DNA of 28,177 nt, taken from IMG/VR virus record IMGVR_UViG_3300049846_002978, positions 1 through 28,177 of that record. One strand, written 5' to 3'. This stretch comes from a virus. Positions 1-7,078 of the stretch are shown here, one piece after another (position 1 is the first letter of the stretch; every line of letters begins with the position of its first letter). The notes beneath the pieces were generated by a model. The model worked only from the letters and a program-made list of their open reading frames with translations. It had not been told where the DNA came from and ran no database searches. The position numbers and the translations under genes were made by a program.

Positions 1-615
1 CTTTCTTATGAAAGCAGCTAAAGCTACCCAGAGAGGATCTGCTCCCGGAATAAGAAGCTGGTTAGCTTTGGTAGCACCTATTCCAGGTAAACCTGGTAAG
101 TTATCTGTAGGGTCTCCTACAAGTACCTGCATATACAGATTCCTCTGAGCTTCTTCAGGAGCAATTACATACATAGTTTTCTTTTTGTAGTTGTAATGGT
201 TCCCGGGAATCTGGTCAAGATCTTTGTCTATGTGACAAATTACAGGAGCATGAATTCTAAAAGCTTTTTCTGTCATGCTTACTGCATCTTCAGCTTCCAT
301 TCCTTCTACTTTATCAAACTTCCAGTAACGTATTAACCTGTGTTCAATTACAGGTCCCCAGGTGGCAAGCCAGGCATTAGTTCCTTTTTGTCTGTTGGCT
401 TTATAGTCCGGATTAGCAAGATGTCTGAAAGTAGGTTGATATCCTTTGAGAAAACCTACATACTCTGTGGCAGCTGTTGCTTGAAGAATGTTGTGTACAA
501 ACTGATCTGTTTTATCAATCACAGTGTTGTAACCAACATAATCATGTTCCAGCTCTTTTACATCCCAGCCAAGGATATACACCATGCTGTCTGCATCAAT
601 AATAGCTTTGCTCAT
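1..615 (-). CDS. 5'-3' exonuclease / flap endonuclease (partial, C-terminus beyond window)
   Basis: The first 205 codons are present and the gene runs off the low-coordinate edge. The start is an ATG at 615 that overlaps the stop of the upstream 50-aa gene as ATGA. The order of motifs is that of the FEN superfamily (T5 D15, T4 RNase H, Pol I N-terminal domain): an N-terminal metal-binding DADSMVY, a basic PDYKANRQK segment, the acidic pair in EGMEAEDAV, DKDLDQIPG, and the GDPTDNLPGLPGIG helix-three-turn-helix DNA-binding loop. Family role: removal of RNA primers and 5' flaps during replication. The DNA polymerase at 13865-16063 has no 5' nuclease domain, so this protein probably supplies that activity. 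Family assignment is strong; the missing end cannot be judged. Confidence 0.9.
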   Translation of the reverse strand, partial: MSKAIIDADSMVYILGWDVKELEHDYVGYNTVIDKTDQFVHNILQATAATEYVGFLKGYQPTFRHLANPDYKANRQKGTNAWLATWGPVIEHRLIRYWKFDKVEGMEAEDAVSMTEKAFRIHAPVICHIDKDLDQIPGNHYNYKKKTMYVIAPEEAQRNLYMQVLVGDPTDNLPGLPGIGATKANQLLIPGADPLWVALAAFIRK

Positions 616-764
616 GTGAATTTTTCAATAAGGTTTCGTAAAACTTCCAGTTTAATTAAAGCTTTTTCATGAGCGAGCCTTGATTTTAAAGTCATTTTAC
701 TGAGCTCTACACTATTCATAGCCCACCTGACTTCATTGAGAAGTGTAAGAATATATTGTTTCAT
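612..764 (-). CDS. Small helical hypothetical protein (50 aa)
   Basis: This short gene starts with ATG at 764 and ends in a TGA that overlaps the ATG of the flap nuclease gene, suggesting translational coupling. The product (MKQYILTLLNEVRWAM...) is basic and probably entirely alpha-helical, with no cysteine motif or membrane segment. A weak AACCT element lies just upstream of the start. I do not recognise the family. Gene status rests on the exact 4-base overlap, full use of the space and the good fit to the neighbouring gene layout. Confidence 0.6.
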   Translation of the reverse strand: MKQYILTLLNEVRWAMNSVELSKMTLKSRLAHEKALIKLEVLRNLIEKFT

Positions 765-773
765 GTGTTGAGG

Positions 774-1013
774 TTAAAGGTTTTCGGTTAAAATACTGGA
801 GTAACTGGTAAGCTGGTCATCTCTCATTTTCTCTTCAATGAGATCCCGCATTTCTTCATCTGTAAGATCCCGGGGAACAATAGAACATTCAGTACCAGCT
901 TCAAACACCTGATACAGAAGTTCTTTAAGTTCATCGTTTTCTAATAAGTGCTGTACCTGAGGTTGATTCTTAATCAGCCATTTATCAAGTTCTCTTCTGA
1001 TCTCAATCTTCAT
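774..1013 (-). CDS. Acidic hypothetical protein (79 aa)
   Basis: The start is an ATG at 1013 inside the last 11 bases of the upstream membrane-protein gene. The product is acidic and predicted helical, with a central DLTDEEMRDLIEEKMRDD segment rich in Asp and Glu. No signal peptide, membrane segment or metal site is visible. It sits in a run of small overlapping genes leading to the flap nuclease. Function unknown. Confidence 0.6.
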   Translation of the reverse strand: MKIEIRRELDKWLIKNQPQVQHLLENDELKELLYQVFEAGTECSIVPRDLTDEEMRDLIEEKMRDDQLTSYSSILTENL

Positions 1014-1125
1014 AGTCTTTGGATTTTTTCTCCGAAATACCAGCTCCGGAAGCTATGATTAGCCAGGTTATAATGGCTGCTACAGCCAATCCTCCTGAAA
1101 TGTATAAGACAGTTAAAATGTTCAT
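1003..1125 (-). CDS. Single-pass membrane protein (40 aa)
   Basis: The start ATG at 1125 overlaps the TGA of the upstream 243-aa gene as ATGA, and the stop overlaps the next gene by 11 bases. Residues about 2-27 form one hydrophobic helix (ILTVLYISGGLAVAAIITWLI), followed by a short charged tail ending SKDYED. That predicts an inner-membrane peptide with a small cytoplasmic tail. The TAACCC sequence upstream of the start is a weak version of the AACCTTAA element. Function unknown; it is one of several very small membrane proteins in the window. Confidence 0.6.
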   Translation of the reverse strand: MNILTVLYISGGLAVAAIITWLIIASGAGISEKKSKDYED

Positions 1126-1853
1126 GATGGTTGGGTTAGTGATGAGATAAATTTAAAAAACTTTTTCTTATAAACTCTAAGATGAGTTTTGATTTTAGAA
1201 AAAATTGCTGGCCAGAAATCAGTAAAATTTCTGCTTTTTTCCCAACCTCCATTCCAATGCCGGTAAATATAAAACCAATCTCCGTCAGGAGACAGAAACA
1301 CATTAATTTTATCCAGATACTCATATTCATAACCTAGAGTATTATGGTAATAATTCAGTAAAGCATTCCATAAAGCTTCTTCTCCTTCTGCTACCAGGAT
1401 ATCAAAATACTTTTTGGCATTTAAAGTAGAGCCGTCATAGAAACAAGGGTCATTATTTAAAAACTCGCATCCCCGGATTTCAGGATCCCTGATTATATTG
1501 GGAAAGTCCAATTCTTCTTCCAGTCCTGGAACATCTAAAGAAGGTATTTTTATTTTCTTCTTTTCCACTTTTAAAATTGATTGTGTAGGAGTTTGTCCTT
1601 CCCACAAAGGAACTCTGGAATGATATCCAATATCTGCTGGCATAGGTTCTATTAAAAACCTATGTACTTTCTCCATACTGTTTTCTTCTCCTCTTATAGA
1701 AGGAAGTTGCCAGTTAGTGTGCAGTACAAACTGAACTGTACCTACTTTACCAGAAAGCAGAAATCTCATCTCTACTCCATGGATTCCATAGTTCTTTTTG
1801 GGATCAGGATCTCTTCTGTCCCAAGCAGGTGAAAAAACTAATTCTCTTTTCAT
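1122..1853 (-). CDS. Conserved-type phage hypothetical protein (243 aa)
   Basis: A soluble protein of 243 residues with no signal peptide. The middle (about residues 75-175) carries MPADIGYHSRVPLWEGQ, GCEFLNNDPCFYDGS and a segment around EGEEALWNALLNYYH. I associate this arrangement (YHS...EGQ..., then Cys...PC.YDGS...) from memory with a widespread phage and prophage hypothetical family, but I cannot name a function. The C-terminal 40 residues are basic and aromatic, possibly a nucleic-acid contact. The gene starts 17 bases after a terminator hairpin and 6 bases after a TTTAACCTTA element, so it is probably first in its unit. Confidence 0.75.
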   Translation of the reverse strand: MKRELVFSPAWDRRDPDPKKNYGIHGVEMRFLLSGKVGTVQFVLHTNWQLPSIRGEENSMEKVHRFLIEPMPADIGYHSRVPLWEGQTPTQSILKVEKKKIKIPSLDVPGLEEELDFPNIIRDPEIRGCEFLNNDPCFYDGSTLNAKKYFDILVAEGEEALWNALLNYYHNTLGYEYEYLDKINVFLSPDGDWFYIYRHWNGGWEKSRNFTDFWPAIFSKIKTHLRVYKKKFFKFISSLTQPS

Positions 1854-1859
1854 GTTGAG

Positions 1860-1869
1860 TAAGGTTAAA
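1860..1869 (-). promoter_or_regulatory. AACCTTAA-type element before the 243-aa gene
   Basis: Read on the minus strand the site is TTTAACCTTA, ending 6 bases before the ATG at 1853. It lies between a terminator hairpin and the start codon, so it must act very close to initiation. Confidence 0.5.
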
Positions 1870-1870
1870 T

Positions 1871-1897
1871 AAAAAGGGCTTATAGAAAGCCCTTTTT
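1871..1897 (-). terminator. Intrinsic terminator after the ParB-domain gene
   Basis: The minus strand forms an 11-bp stem AAAAAGGGCTT / AAGCCCTTTTT with a 5-base loop, and the stem ends in a T-run. It lies 10 bases beyond the stop of the ParB-domain gene. The A-run on the other side means it could also work in the opposite direction. Confidence 0.8.
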
Positions 1898-1906
1898 AAA
1901 ATACAT

Positions 1907-2629
1907 TTAGATTTTATTTCCCCGGGTGCGGTAATTGTAAATTTCCTTTAACAGATCATAGTACTCTTCCACAGTAGTACACCCTACCAGTTTTCGGGAC
2001 TGAAAACGTAATTTATGTAAAAGAAACTCATGCTGAAAACCTTTTTCACTAGCTAGTTGCAAGTAAGCAACTACAAAATTGGTTTGCTTAAAATAGTTAA
2101 AGAACTCTTTGAAGTCATACAGGTTTTTAGCTATTGCATTAGCCTGTGCCCATTTGGTAACAGTGAAAGTACCTTCTTGAAAAAGTTTGTGAACTGTTTT
2201 CTTGTTTTCTTTTCCTACACCTCTTAACAACAGAAGGTTGGTGTTATGAGTAAAACCATAAAGATCCTGGAATTCCTTATACTTGATATAGTGTTCATTT
2301 CCCATATCACAATACATCTTTACAAAGTCACTGGGATTCCAGTTTTTCTGGTTGGTATTCAAAATAGGAATTTCTTCTTCTCCCCAGCCTTTATGAATAA
2401 TGTACAGGATAGGTAATTTCAATTCTCTCCAGGCTGTAAAACGATATTGTCCATCTATGATCTCAAAGTTTTCATTGACATCAATAGGTTTTTCCAACGC
2501 TTTTTCCTGAATACTTCTTTTAAGATCTTCTAAATGTGGGGTTCTTATGTCCCTGTTTGAACTTAAGATTTTGAATTTGTCATAATCTGTAGTACTGTAA
2601 ACTGTGTTGATAGCCTTGTCAGTTGCCAT
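1907..2629 (-). CDS. ParB-like N-terminal domain protein
   Basis: The 240-aa product has a ParB/Sulfiredoxin-type domain in its first 80 residues: SSNRDIRTPHLEDLKRSI (substrate-loop region) followed by IIDGQYRFTAWRELKLPI, matching the phage form I-D-G-Q-x-R. ParB-fold domains bind or hydrolyse nucleotides and may act in segregation, transcription control or nicking. The rest (residues 90-240) is helical with basic patches and could bind DNA, but no helix-turn-helix is certain. Terminators lie on both sides, so this is probably a one-gene unit, preceded by an AACCTTAA element. Domain assignment is good; the specific role is unknown. Confidence 0.8.
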   Translation of the reverse strand: MATDKAINTVYSTTDYDKFKILSSNRDIRTPHLEDLKRSIQEKALEKPIDVNENFEIIDGQYRFTAWRELKLPILYIIHKGWGEEEIPILNTNQKNWNPSDFVKMYCDMGNEHYIKYKEFQDLYGFTHNTNLLLLRGVGKENKKTVHKLFQEGTFTVTKWAQANAIAKNLYDFKEFFNYFKQTNFVVAYLQLASEKGFQHEFLLHKLRFQSRKLVGCTTVEEYYDLLKEIYNYRTRGNKI

Positions 2630-2645
2630 AATGATTTTAAATTTT

Positions 2646-2655
2646 TTAAGGTTAA
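2646..2655 (-). promoter_or_regulatory. AACCTTAA element before the ParB-domain gene
   Basis: The minus strand reads TTAACCTTAA, 16 bases before the ATG at 2629 and downstream of the terminator at 2676-2700. Confidence 0.5.
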
Positions 2656-2671
2656 TGATTGAAGTGTTAAA

Positions 2672-2700
2672 TAAAAAGGGGACTTATAAAAAGTCCCCTT
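2672..2700 (-). terminator. Intrinsic terminator after the resolvase-like gene
   Basis: The minus strand has a 10-bp stem AAGGGGACTT / AAGTCCCCTT with a 5-base loop, followed by a T-rich tract. It lies 24 bases past the stop of the nuclease gene. Confidence 0.8.
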
Positions 2701-2724
2701 AGTAATATGGAGTAGAGTAGTGTA

Positions 2725-3090
2725 TTATGTTTTTAAGCTTTTGGCAATATTAAGTTTCTCCAGGAGAATGTAGAAATCCTCTTTCTTGAGAACTATATAA
2801 TCACCTTCTGTAATAAATCTTGACTTGGATTTTTTGGTCTTGCGATGTACCAGGATGTTGATTTGAGAGTTACCCGGCATCTCTGACAGAATCTTATGGT
2901 AATTAGGTATTAGCTTCATGTTTTTGCATTGAAACTGATACCCGGGAGTATTACAAATGTCTACTCCTTTATCATCCATGTTTTTAGATTCTGCTCTTGA
3001 TGTAACAGCTTCAGGAAAGCCCAGGATTTTTAATTCCTGCACTATTTGTCTTTCAAAATTATGACCTGCTGTTCTGTTTCTGGAACTCAT
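2725..3090 (-). CDS. PD-(D/E)xK nuclease, Holliday-junction-resolvase-like
   Basis: This 121-aa protein has the size and layout of small archaeal/phage Hjc-type resolvases. The N-terminal helix GHNFERQIVQEL carries the first acidic residue (E13). SRAESKNMDDKGVDI holds the second metal ligand (D44), and QFQCK (Q54, K56) is the Q-x-K form of the catalytic lysine strand. Such enzymes cut branched DNA formed in recombination or replication. It forms its own unit, with terminators before and after. Family fold is confident; a related structure-specific or mismatch nuclease is possible. Confidence 0.8.
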   Translation of the reverse strand: MSSRNRTAGHNFERQIVQELKILGFPEAVTSRAESKNMDDKGVDICNTPGYQFQCKNMKLIPNYHKILSEMPGNSQINILVHRKTKKSKSRFITEGDYIVLKKEDFYILLEKLNIAKSLKT

Positions 3091-3109
3091 AGTTGTAAGT
3101 GTTTTGGTC

Positions 3110-3140
3110 CAAAAAGAAAACCAGTTAGTAGATAACTGGC
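3110..3140 (-). terminator. Intrinsic terminator after the VWA gene
   Basis: The minus strand has a 7-bp stem CCAGTTA / TAACTGG with a 5-base loop, followed directly by TTTTCTTTTT. It ends the MoxR-VWA transcription unit. Confidence 0.75.
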
Positions 3141-3211
3141 TCTTGTTTTATAACCTCTCAATTCACATCATGAAACTCAAATTACCAAATTAAAAATATA
3201 AATTCCAAATC

Positions 3212-4579
3212 TTAATGTGCCAGCACAAAAGCATTTTGTTCATTGTACTTGATACACTGGTGGTTAGCTAAGTATTGTTTACCTACATCAGAATGCCTGA
3301 AAGATTCAAAACTGGCTCCCAGAATACCTACAAAAAACACATTGGGACTGTACACACTGATACTATCCTGCATGTCTGTAATAACTACACTGGGCCTGTC
3401 TGTTTCTTCTACCTGGCGGATTACTCTATCAATATCAGTTCCACCAGTAACTCTCATTCTGGCAATGTCTGCTTTATCCGTAAGCTTTTTGTGTACTCTG
3501 CTTTCAAAAGGATATACATCTTCTACATGTCCCAGGTTCTTAAGTTTAATAGCTGTTATTTTAGCAAGATCTATTCCTCTTAAGGTATCAGAGCTATTGC
3601 CTTTTTTACTCATGTTATACATTCTGGAATCCATGGATCCTGAGATGTCTATGAAGATATCAAACTTCATGTGATATTTCCTTTCATGAGTAACTACATC
3701 TTCCAGACCAACAGCTCTTAACTGCGGGATTAAAAACTCTACTCCCTGTAAGTCATCAATCACATCAGCTTCCAGAAACTCTAACTGAGTTTCTGTGTAC
3801 TTAGTGGAGAAATAACTTTCAGAAAGTTTTAAGGTGTTCTTGACAAAACTGGAAACAGTGGTTTCATCTAAACTGATATGTTCCAAAGCTTCTGTATAGT
3901 CCATGAACTCTTTAATGTCTCCCAGGGAAAAATCTCCCATGCCTTTATCACAGCCAAGATCTCCGGTAGTTTCTCCGGTTTTCTCAGTGTCTTTGATTCT
4001 CTGGTCAGCTTCCTGCTGAGCTTTTTCCATAGCCTGGTCCAGCTTCTGATTACCTTTTTGGTTGCCTTGCATTTTGCGCAACATCTTTTCTATACCAGAC
4101 TGTCCTTTTCCACTTTTACCTTCCCCATCCTGAGGAGCAGGTCCCTGTGGATTTTCCTGTTGATACATTAACAACAACTGCTTCAGGATTTCACTGCTGT
4201 AGATATAGCTGTTAAAAGGATTGTTTTGAGTTACAGTTTTGGTATAATACCCGGTAGCCCTGTTCATCAGGAAATCAAACAGCCACTGATTACTTTCATC
4301 AGTTACTCCAAGTTCAATACTTTCAGTAGGAGTTTCATTGATGTTGTAAGTATCATACATCATGTACTTGGGAAATATTTTTTCTACTGCTTCCTCAAGC
4401 TGTTCCCTGTTCATGCCATTGTAAGGACCCATGTTTTTTTCTTTGACAAAATCTTCTATGTCATCCAGCAACAGTCCATACAAGTCTTTTTTGTCCCAGT
4501 AAGAGAGCTTGGGATTAACAAGCTCTCTTTCTGACACATTAAAGACGGAGTTAAAATCATACGAGAATTTTTTAGCCAT
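3212..4579 (-). CDS. VWA-domain protein, partner of MoxR-type ATPase
   Basis: The 455-aa product has a helical N-terminal half, a hydrophilic linker rich in Gln, Gly and Lys (about 140-215), and a C-terminal von Willebrand factor A domain. All three parts of the MIDAS metal site are visible: DISGS at 311-315, the Thr of GGTD at 381, and the Asp of VITDMQD at 402. The layout resembles CoxE/CobT-like VWA proteins, which bind targets and work with AAA+ MoxR/CobS ATPases. The gene directly upstream (4597-5718) encodes such an ATPase, so the two probably form one complex. The target is unknown; it could be a replication, repair or assembly complex. Confidence 0.88.
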   Translation of the reverse strand: MAKKFSYDFNSVFNVSERELVNPKLSYWDKKDLYGLLLDDIEDFVKEKNMGPYNGMNREQLEEAVEKIFPKYMMYDTYNINETPTESIELGVTDESNQWLFDFLMNRATGYYTKTVTQNNPFNSYIYSSEILKQLLLMYQQENPQGPAPQDGEGKSGKGQSGIEKMLRKMQGNQKGNQKLDQAMEKAQQEADQRIKDTEKTGETTGDLGCDKGMGDFSLGDIKEFMDYTEALEHISLDETTVSSFVKNTLKLSESYFSTKYTETQLEFLEADVIDDLQGVEFLIPQLRAVGLEDVVTHERKYHMKFDIFIDISGSMDSRMYNMSKKGNSSDTLRGIDLAKITAIKLKNLGHVEDVYPFESRVHKKLTDKADIARMRVTGGTDIDRVIRQVEETDRPSVVITDMQDSISVYSPNVFFVGILGASFESFRHSDVGKQYLANHQCIKYNEQNAFVLAH

Positions 4580-4596
4580 CTTACTTTAATTTAGAA

Positions 4597-5718
4597 TTAA
4601 GGATTTACTGCCTGCGCATTCCAGTTGGTTTTGGTACCGGAATCACTCATGGCTTTTGAAATGTTATCATTTCCTGCATTGTACACCGGATGCTTAGCCA
4701 ATACTTTGTTCAGTTCTTTGGCCAGGTCTTCCATATCAGCTTTGGTAACAGATTCCAAAGTAGAAGCGGCTTGTGCTGCCTTCTTGATATCTTCAATCTG
4801 ATTCAGGATCTGATCATAGTTTTGCAAAGAATTGATGTAATCAATTTTGTTTCTGATGTTGGAAATTTCTGCAGGCTCCAGCTTTTGAGCAAGAGCTTTT
4901 GCTTTTTCAGGCCCAATCAGAACTTCACAAGCTTTGATCGTAGACTTCTTGGCTGCAATTTCAAACACATAACTGATAGCAGCAATTACCCGGGGAACAT
5001 AGGACAAGCTTCTGTCTGAAAGAGTATCATAAGCAACTTCCAGAAAAGCTCTGAGAATATCAGGATTTAACTGGTTGTTAATAAAATCTTCAATGTCTTT
5101 CTGATCAGGCAGGTTAATTTCAACAGGAGCTTTAGTGCCTTTGCTGTAATACTGCAACATCTGGGTTTTGGTCAGCCTGGAAACATTGTGCTTGATTACA
5201 AATCTGTCCCAGAAAGGATTGTTGGCTTCTTCCTTTGGAATGACGTTACAGCTTGCGCAGAATAATTCCCATGGACAGTAAATTTTATCCTGGCCATTGA
5301 ACAGCATCTTTTCATTCATGACACCCAGCATAGAGTTTCTTAAGCCTGGGTTAGCTTTATCAACTTCATTGATGAGAATCATTTTAGCTTTGGAGATAGG
5401 AGAATTCAGCTCATACTTTGGAATCAAAGCTTTCCCTGCAGCATCCATTCCAGGGGCAAGTAATTTCTCCATGTCCACTCTGCCCTTAATTTCTGCAGGT
5501 CTGGTACCTTCATCTGTTTCCAGAATGAAAGTGCTGTGCAGTGCATCTACAGGATTGTTGTTATGCAATCCCATACTATAATCTAACAGAACTCTGGTCT
5601 TTCCAACTCCTGGAGGACCTACTAATAAAACAGGATAGCCTGTAGCATGACCTACAGCTAAGATTTTGAAAGTTTCACCTCTACCAAGAAGTCCGGTTTT
5701 AATGTTAATTTTTTTCAT
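4597..5718 (-). CDS. MoxR/CobS-type AAA+ ATPase
   Basis: A 373-aa AAA+ protein. Walker A is GPPGVGKT at residues 34-41; Walker B is MILINEVDKAN around 113-123 with E118 and D120; the sensor-1 strand ends in ASCN near 155-158; the Arg finger is probably R172 in FWDRF. The EVDKAN box and the GRVDMEK insert fit the MoxR/CobS group, ATP-driven remodelling machines paired with VWA proteins. The C-terminal 80 residues are helical and end in a flexible tail. A TAACCTTTCT element sits 7 bases before the ATG. The VWA gene follows after 17 bases, so they are probably co-transcribed. Confidence 0.9.
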   Translation of the reverse strand: MKKINIKTGLLGRGETFKILAVGHATGYPVLLVGPPGVGKTRVLLDYSMGLHNNNPVDALHSTFILETDEGTRPAEIKGRVDMEKLLAPGMDAAGKALIPKYELNSPISKAKMILINEVDKANPGLRNSMLGVMNEKMLFNGQDKIYCPWELFCASCNVIPKEEANNPFWDRFVIKHNVSRLTKTQMLQYYSKGTKAPVEINLPDQKDIEDFINNQLNPDILRAFLEVAYDTLSDRSLSYVPRVIAAISYVFEIAAKKSTIKACEVLIGPEKAKALAQKLEPAEISNIRNKIDYINSLQNYDQILNQIEDIKKAAQAASTLESVTKADMEDLAKELNKVLAKHPVYNAGNDNISKAMSDSGTKTNWNAQAVNP

Positions 5719-5725
5719 GTTTAAA

Positions 5726-5737
5726 GAAAGGTTATAA
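5726..5737 (-). promoter_or_regulatory. AACCTT element before the MoxR-type gene
   Basis: The minus strand reads ATTATAACCTTTC, 7 bases before the ATG at 5718. This is a partial match lacking the trailing AA. Confidence 0.4.
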
Positions 5738-5746
5738 TTTGGATTT

Positions 5747-6061
5747 TTATCTGTTACTTAAAATGCGTTCTGTTAGTTTGTATTCCCACTGTTTGATCTC
5801 ATCTAATTTTAAGACATCGCTTACAGTGGTAGAAGCGCTGTTTTCATACCTGGCTTTCAGATCTCTTACCATAAGTAACAAGTCTTCCAGCTCAGGCACT
5901 GTCAGCAAAGCATACCTGTTAGGTTTCTTTGCATCCAATAAAGCCTTAGCACAATCCTGTACTACTTCATAAATCTGTTTCCGGTATTCATTTACATCAG
6001 TTCCTGGAACTGGAGTGTAGGTTTTGATTAATTCATCAATTTTTGCGTCAATGGTGTTCAT
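5747..6061 (-). CDS. Helical hypothetical protein (104 aa)
   Basis: I take the ATG at 6061 because it forms an exact ATGA overlap with the primase stop; the open frame continues to 6160 but only inside primase coding sequence. The product is all-helical and charged, with KQIYEVVQDCAKALLDAKK and LTVPELEDLLLMVRDLKARYE as likely helices. No catalytic motif is seen. Its position between the primase and the MoxR-type ATPase, coupled to primase translation, suggests a role with one of them, but that is inference. Confidence 0.65.
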   Translation of the reverse strand: MNTIDAKIDELIKTYTPVPGTDVNEYRKQIYEVVQDCAKALLDAKKPNRYALLTVPELEDLLLMVRDLKARYENSASTTVSDVLKLDEIKQWEYKLTERILSNR

Positions 6062-7068
6062 ACATGTGTGAGTTGCAACATAAGTTCGTAAGCTTCTTGT
6101 GGTCCATACTTCTTTATAAAGTCTGAAATGTCTTTTACATCTTCTTCTTTGGGAATCCATAGTTTTTCAAAAGGATATTTAGCAGCACCTTTTACACCAG
6201 CATTATCACAGTCAAAAAGCATTTTTATACTCTTATACTTTGATTTCAAATCATTCTGAATAGCTTGTGTGATGAGGATGTTCTCTCCTTTGGGAGCTAT
6301 AGCTTCATATCCCAGTAGTCTTAGCACCATTACATCTTTGGTAGATTTAGTGATGATCAGTAATTCCCTGGAAGCATTTCTTCTGACTAATTGATACAGA
6401 CCTTCTACATAGTTACTGGGAAAGTTATTGGCAAACTTGTGCTCAATACTTCCGGGAGTGTAAACCTTGAAGAACTTTCCTATTCTGTAACTGAAAGCCA
6501 GATCTGTCAGGGTTTTTATTCCTAAATCCCCTACCAGACTACTAACTTCTTTTACATTATACTCTTCAAGGATTTCCGGAGTAATGTAATACTGGTCCCA
6601 GAACTGTCTCCCTTCTGCAGTAAATTCCTTTTTGGCAATGACATCTTTAAAGCCAAATTTGCTTTTACTTTTTCTTTCTGCAGGTAGGAATTGTTTTTTA
6701 GATAGTTCTCCGATGGAATTACCTATCAAGCCCAGTCCAAAATCTTTACAGATTTTATTGCAAGCTTGTGTTAAGTTCTTTAAACCATACAACTCCTGAA
6801 CAAAGTCAAATATATCTCCCCCCTTTTCTCCTTTACCATGGTCATAGAATTTCAACTTACCACTTCTGCCTTCATAAATAACAAAACTAGGAAGTGAATC
6901 TGGCTGATCTTTGGCAGGATCCCTGAGAGGAGATAAAATGACCTGATTGATATACACATCTGTATTCAAATAATAACTGAACAGTGTGTAGTCATCAACC
7001 AGGTCAAGTATTTCATCCTTGCCAGGAAAGTAGTTGGTCTTAAGACTATCCAACACATCCTGACTCAT
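6058..7068 (-). CDS. DnaG-like primase with TOPRIM domain, zinc-free N-terminus
   Basis: The 336-aa protein follows phage DnaG-like primases. Residues 45-95 match the CHC2 zinc-binding fold in outline (SPLRD, LPSFVIYE, KLKFYDHGKGEKGGDIFDFV), but the cysteine and histidine ligands are absent. The TOPRIM domain spans about 234-320: LLIITKSTKDVM replaces the usual acidic EG..D start, FDCDNAG (D286, D288) is the DxD metal motif, and DISDF (D313) is the third acidic site. Family role: RNA primers for lagging-strand synthesis, with the helicase at 9589-10656. Loss of zinc ligands is known in phage primases; missing the first glutamate makes true primase activity less certain. Confidence 0.8.
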   Translation of the reverse strand: MSQDVLDSLKTNYFPGKDEILDLVDDYTLFSYYLNTDVYINQVILSPLRDPAKDQPDSLPSFVIYEGRSGKLKFYDHGKGEKGGDIFDFVQELYGLKNLTQACNKICKDFGLGLIGNSIGELSKKQFLPAERKSKSKFGFKDVIAKKEFTAEGRQFWDQYYITPEILEEYNVKEVSSLVGDLGIKTLTDLAFSYRIGKFFKVYTPGSIEHKFANNFPSNYVEGLYQLVRRNASRELLIITKSTKDVMVLRLLGYEAIAPKGENILITQAIQNDLKSKYKSIKMLFDCDNAGVKGAAKYPFEKLWIPKEEDVKDISDFIKKYGPQEAYELMLQLTHV

Positions 7069-7078
7069 TGTTCAGTTA

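Noticed and set aside
1136-1330. A 64-codon minus-strand frame inside the 243-aa gene
   Set aside because: It is an out-of-frame shadow fully inside a better gene.
4079-4250. Possible repeat array in the Gln/Gly/Lys-rich linker of the VWA protein
   Set aside because: It is a low-complexity peptide linker; no exact DNA repeat unit or spacers, so not a CRISPR or tandem repeat.
3243-5581. Several long plus-strand frames opposite the VWA and MoxR genes
   Set aside because: They lie antisense to genes with complete, well-conserved motifs and encode hydrophobic or Ser/Phe-rich products typical of reversed coding sequence.
6062-6160. N-terminal extension of the 104-aa protein to 6160
   Set aside because: The extension is Arg-rich and lies wholly within primase coding sequence; the ATG at 6061 gives an exact ATGA overlap.
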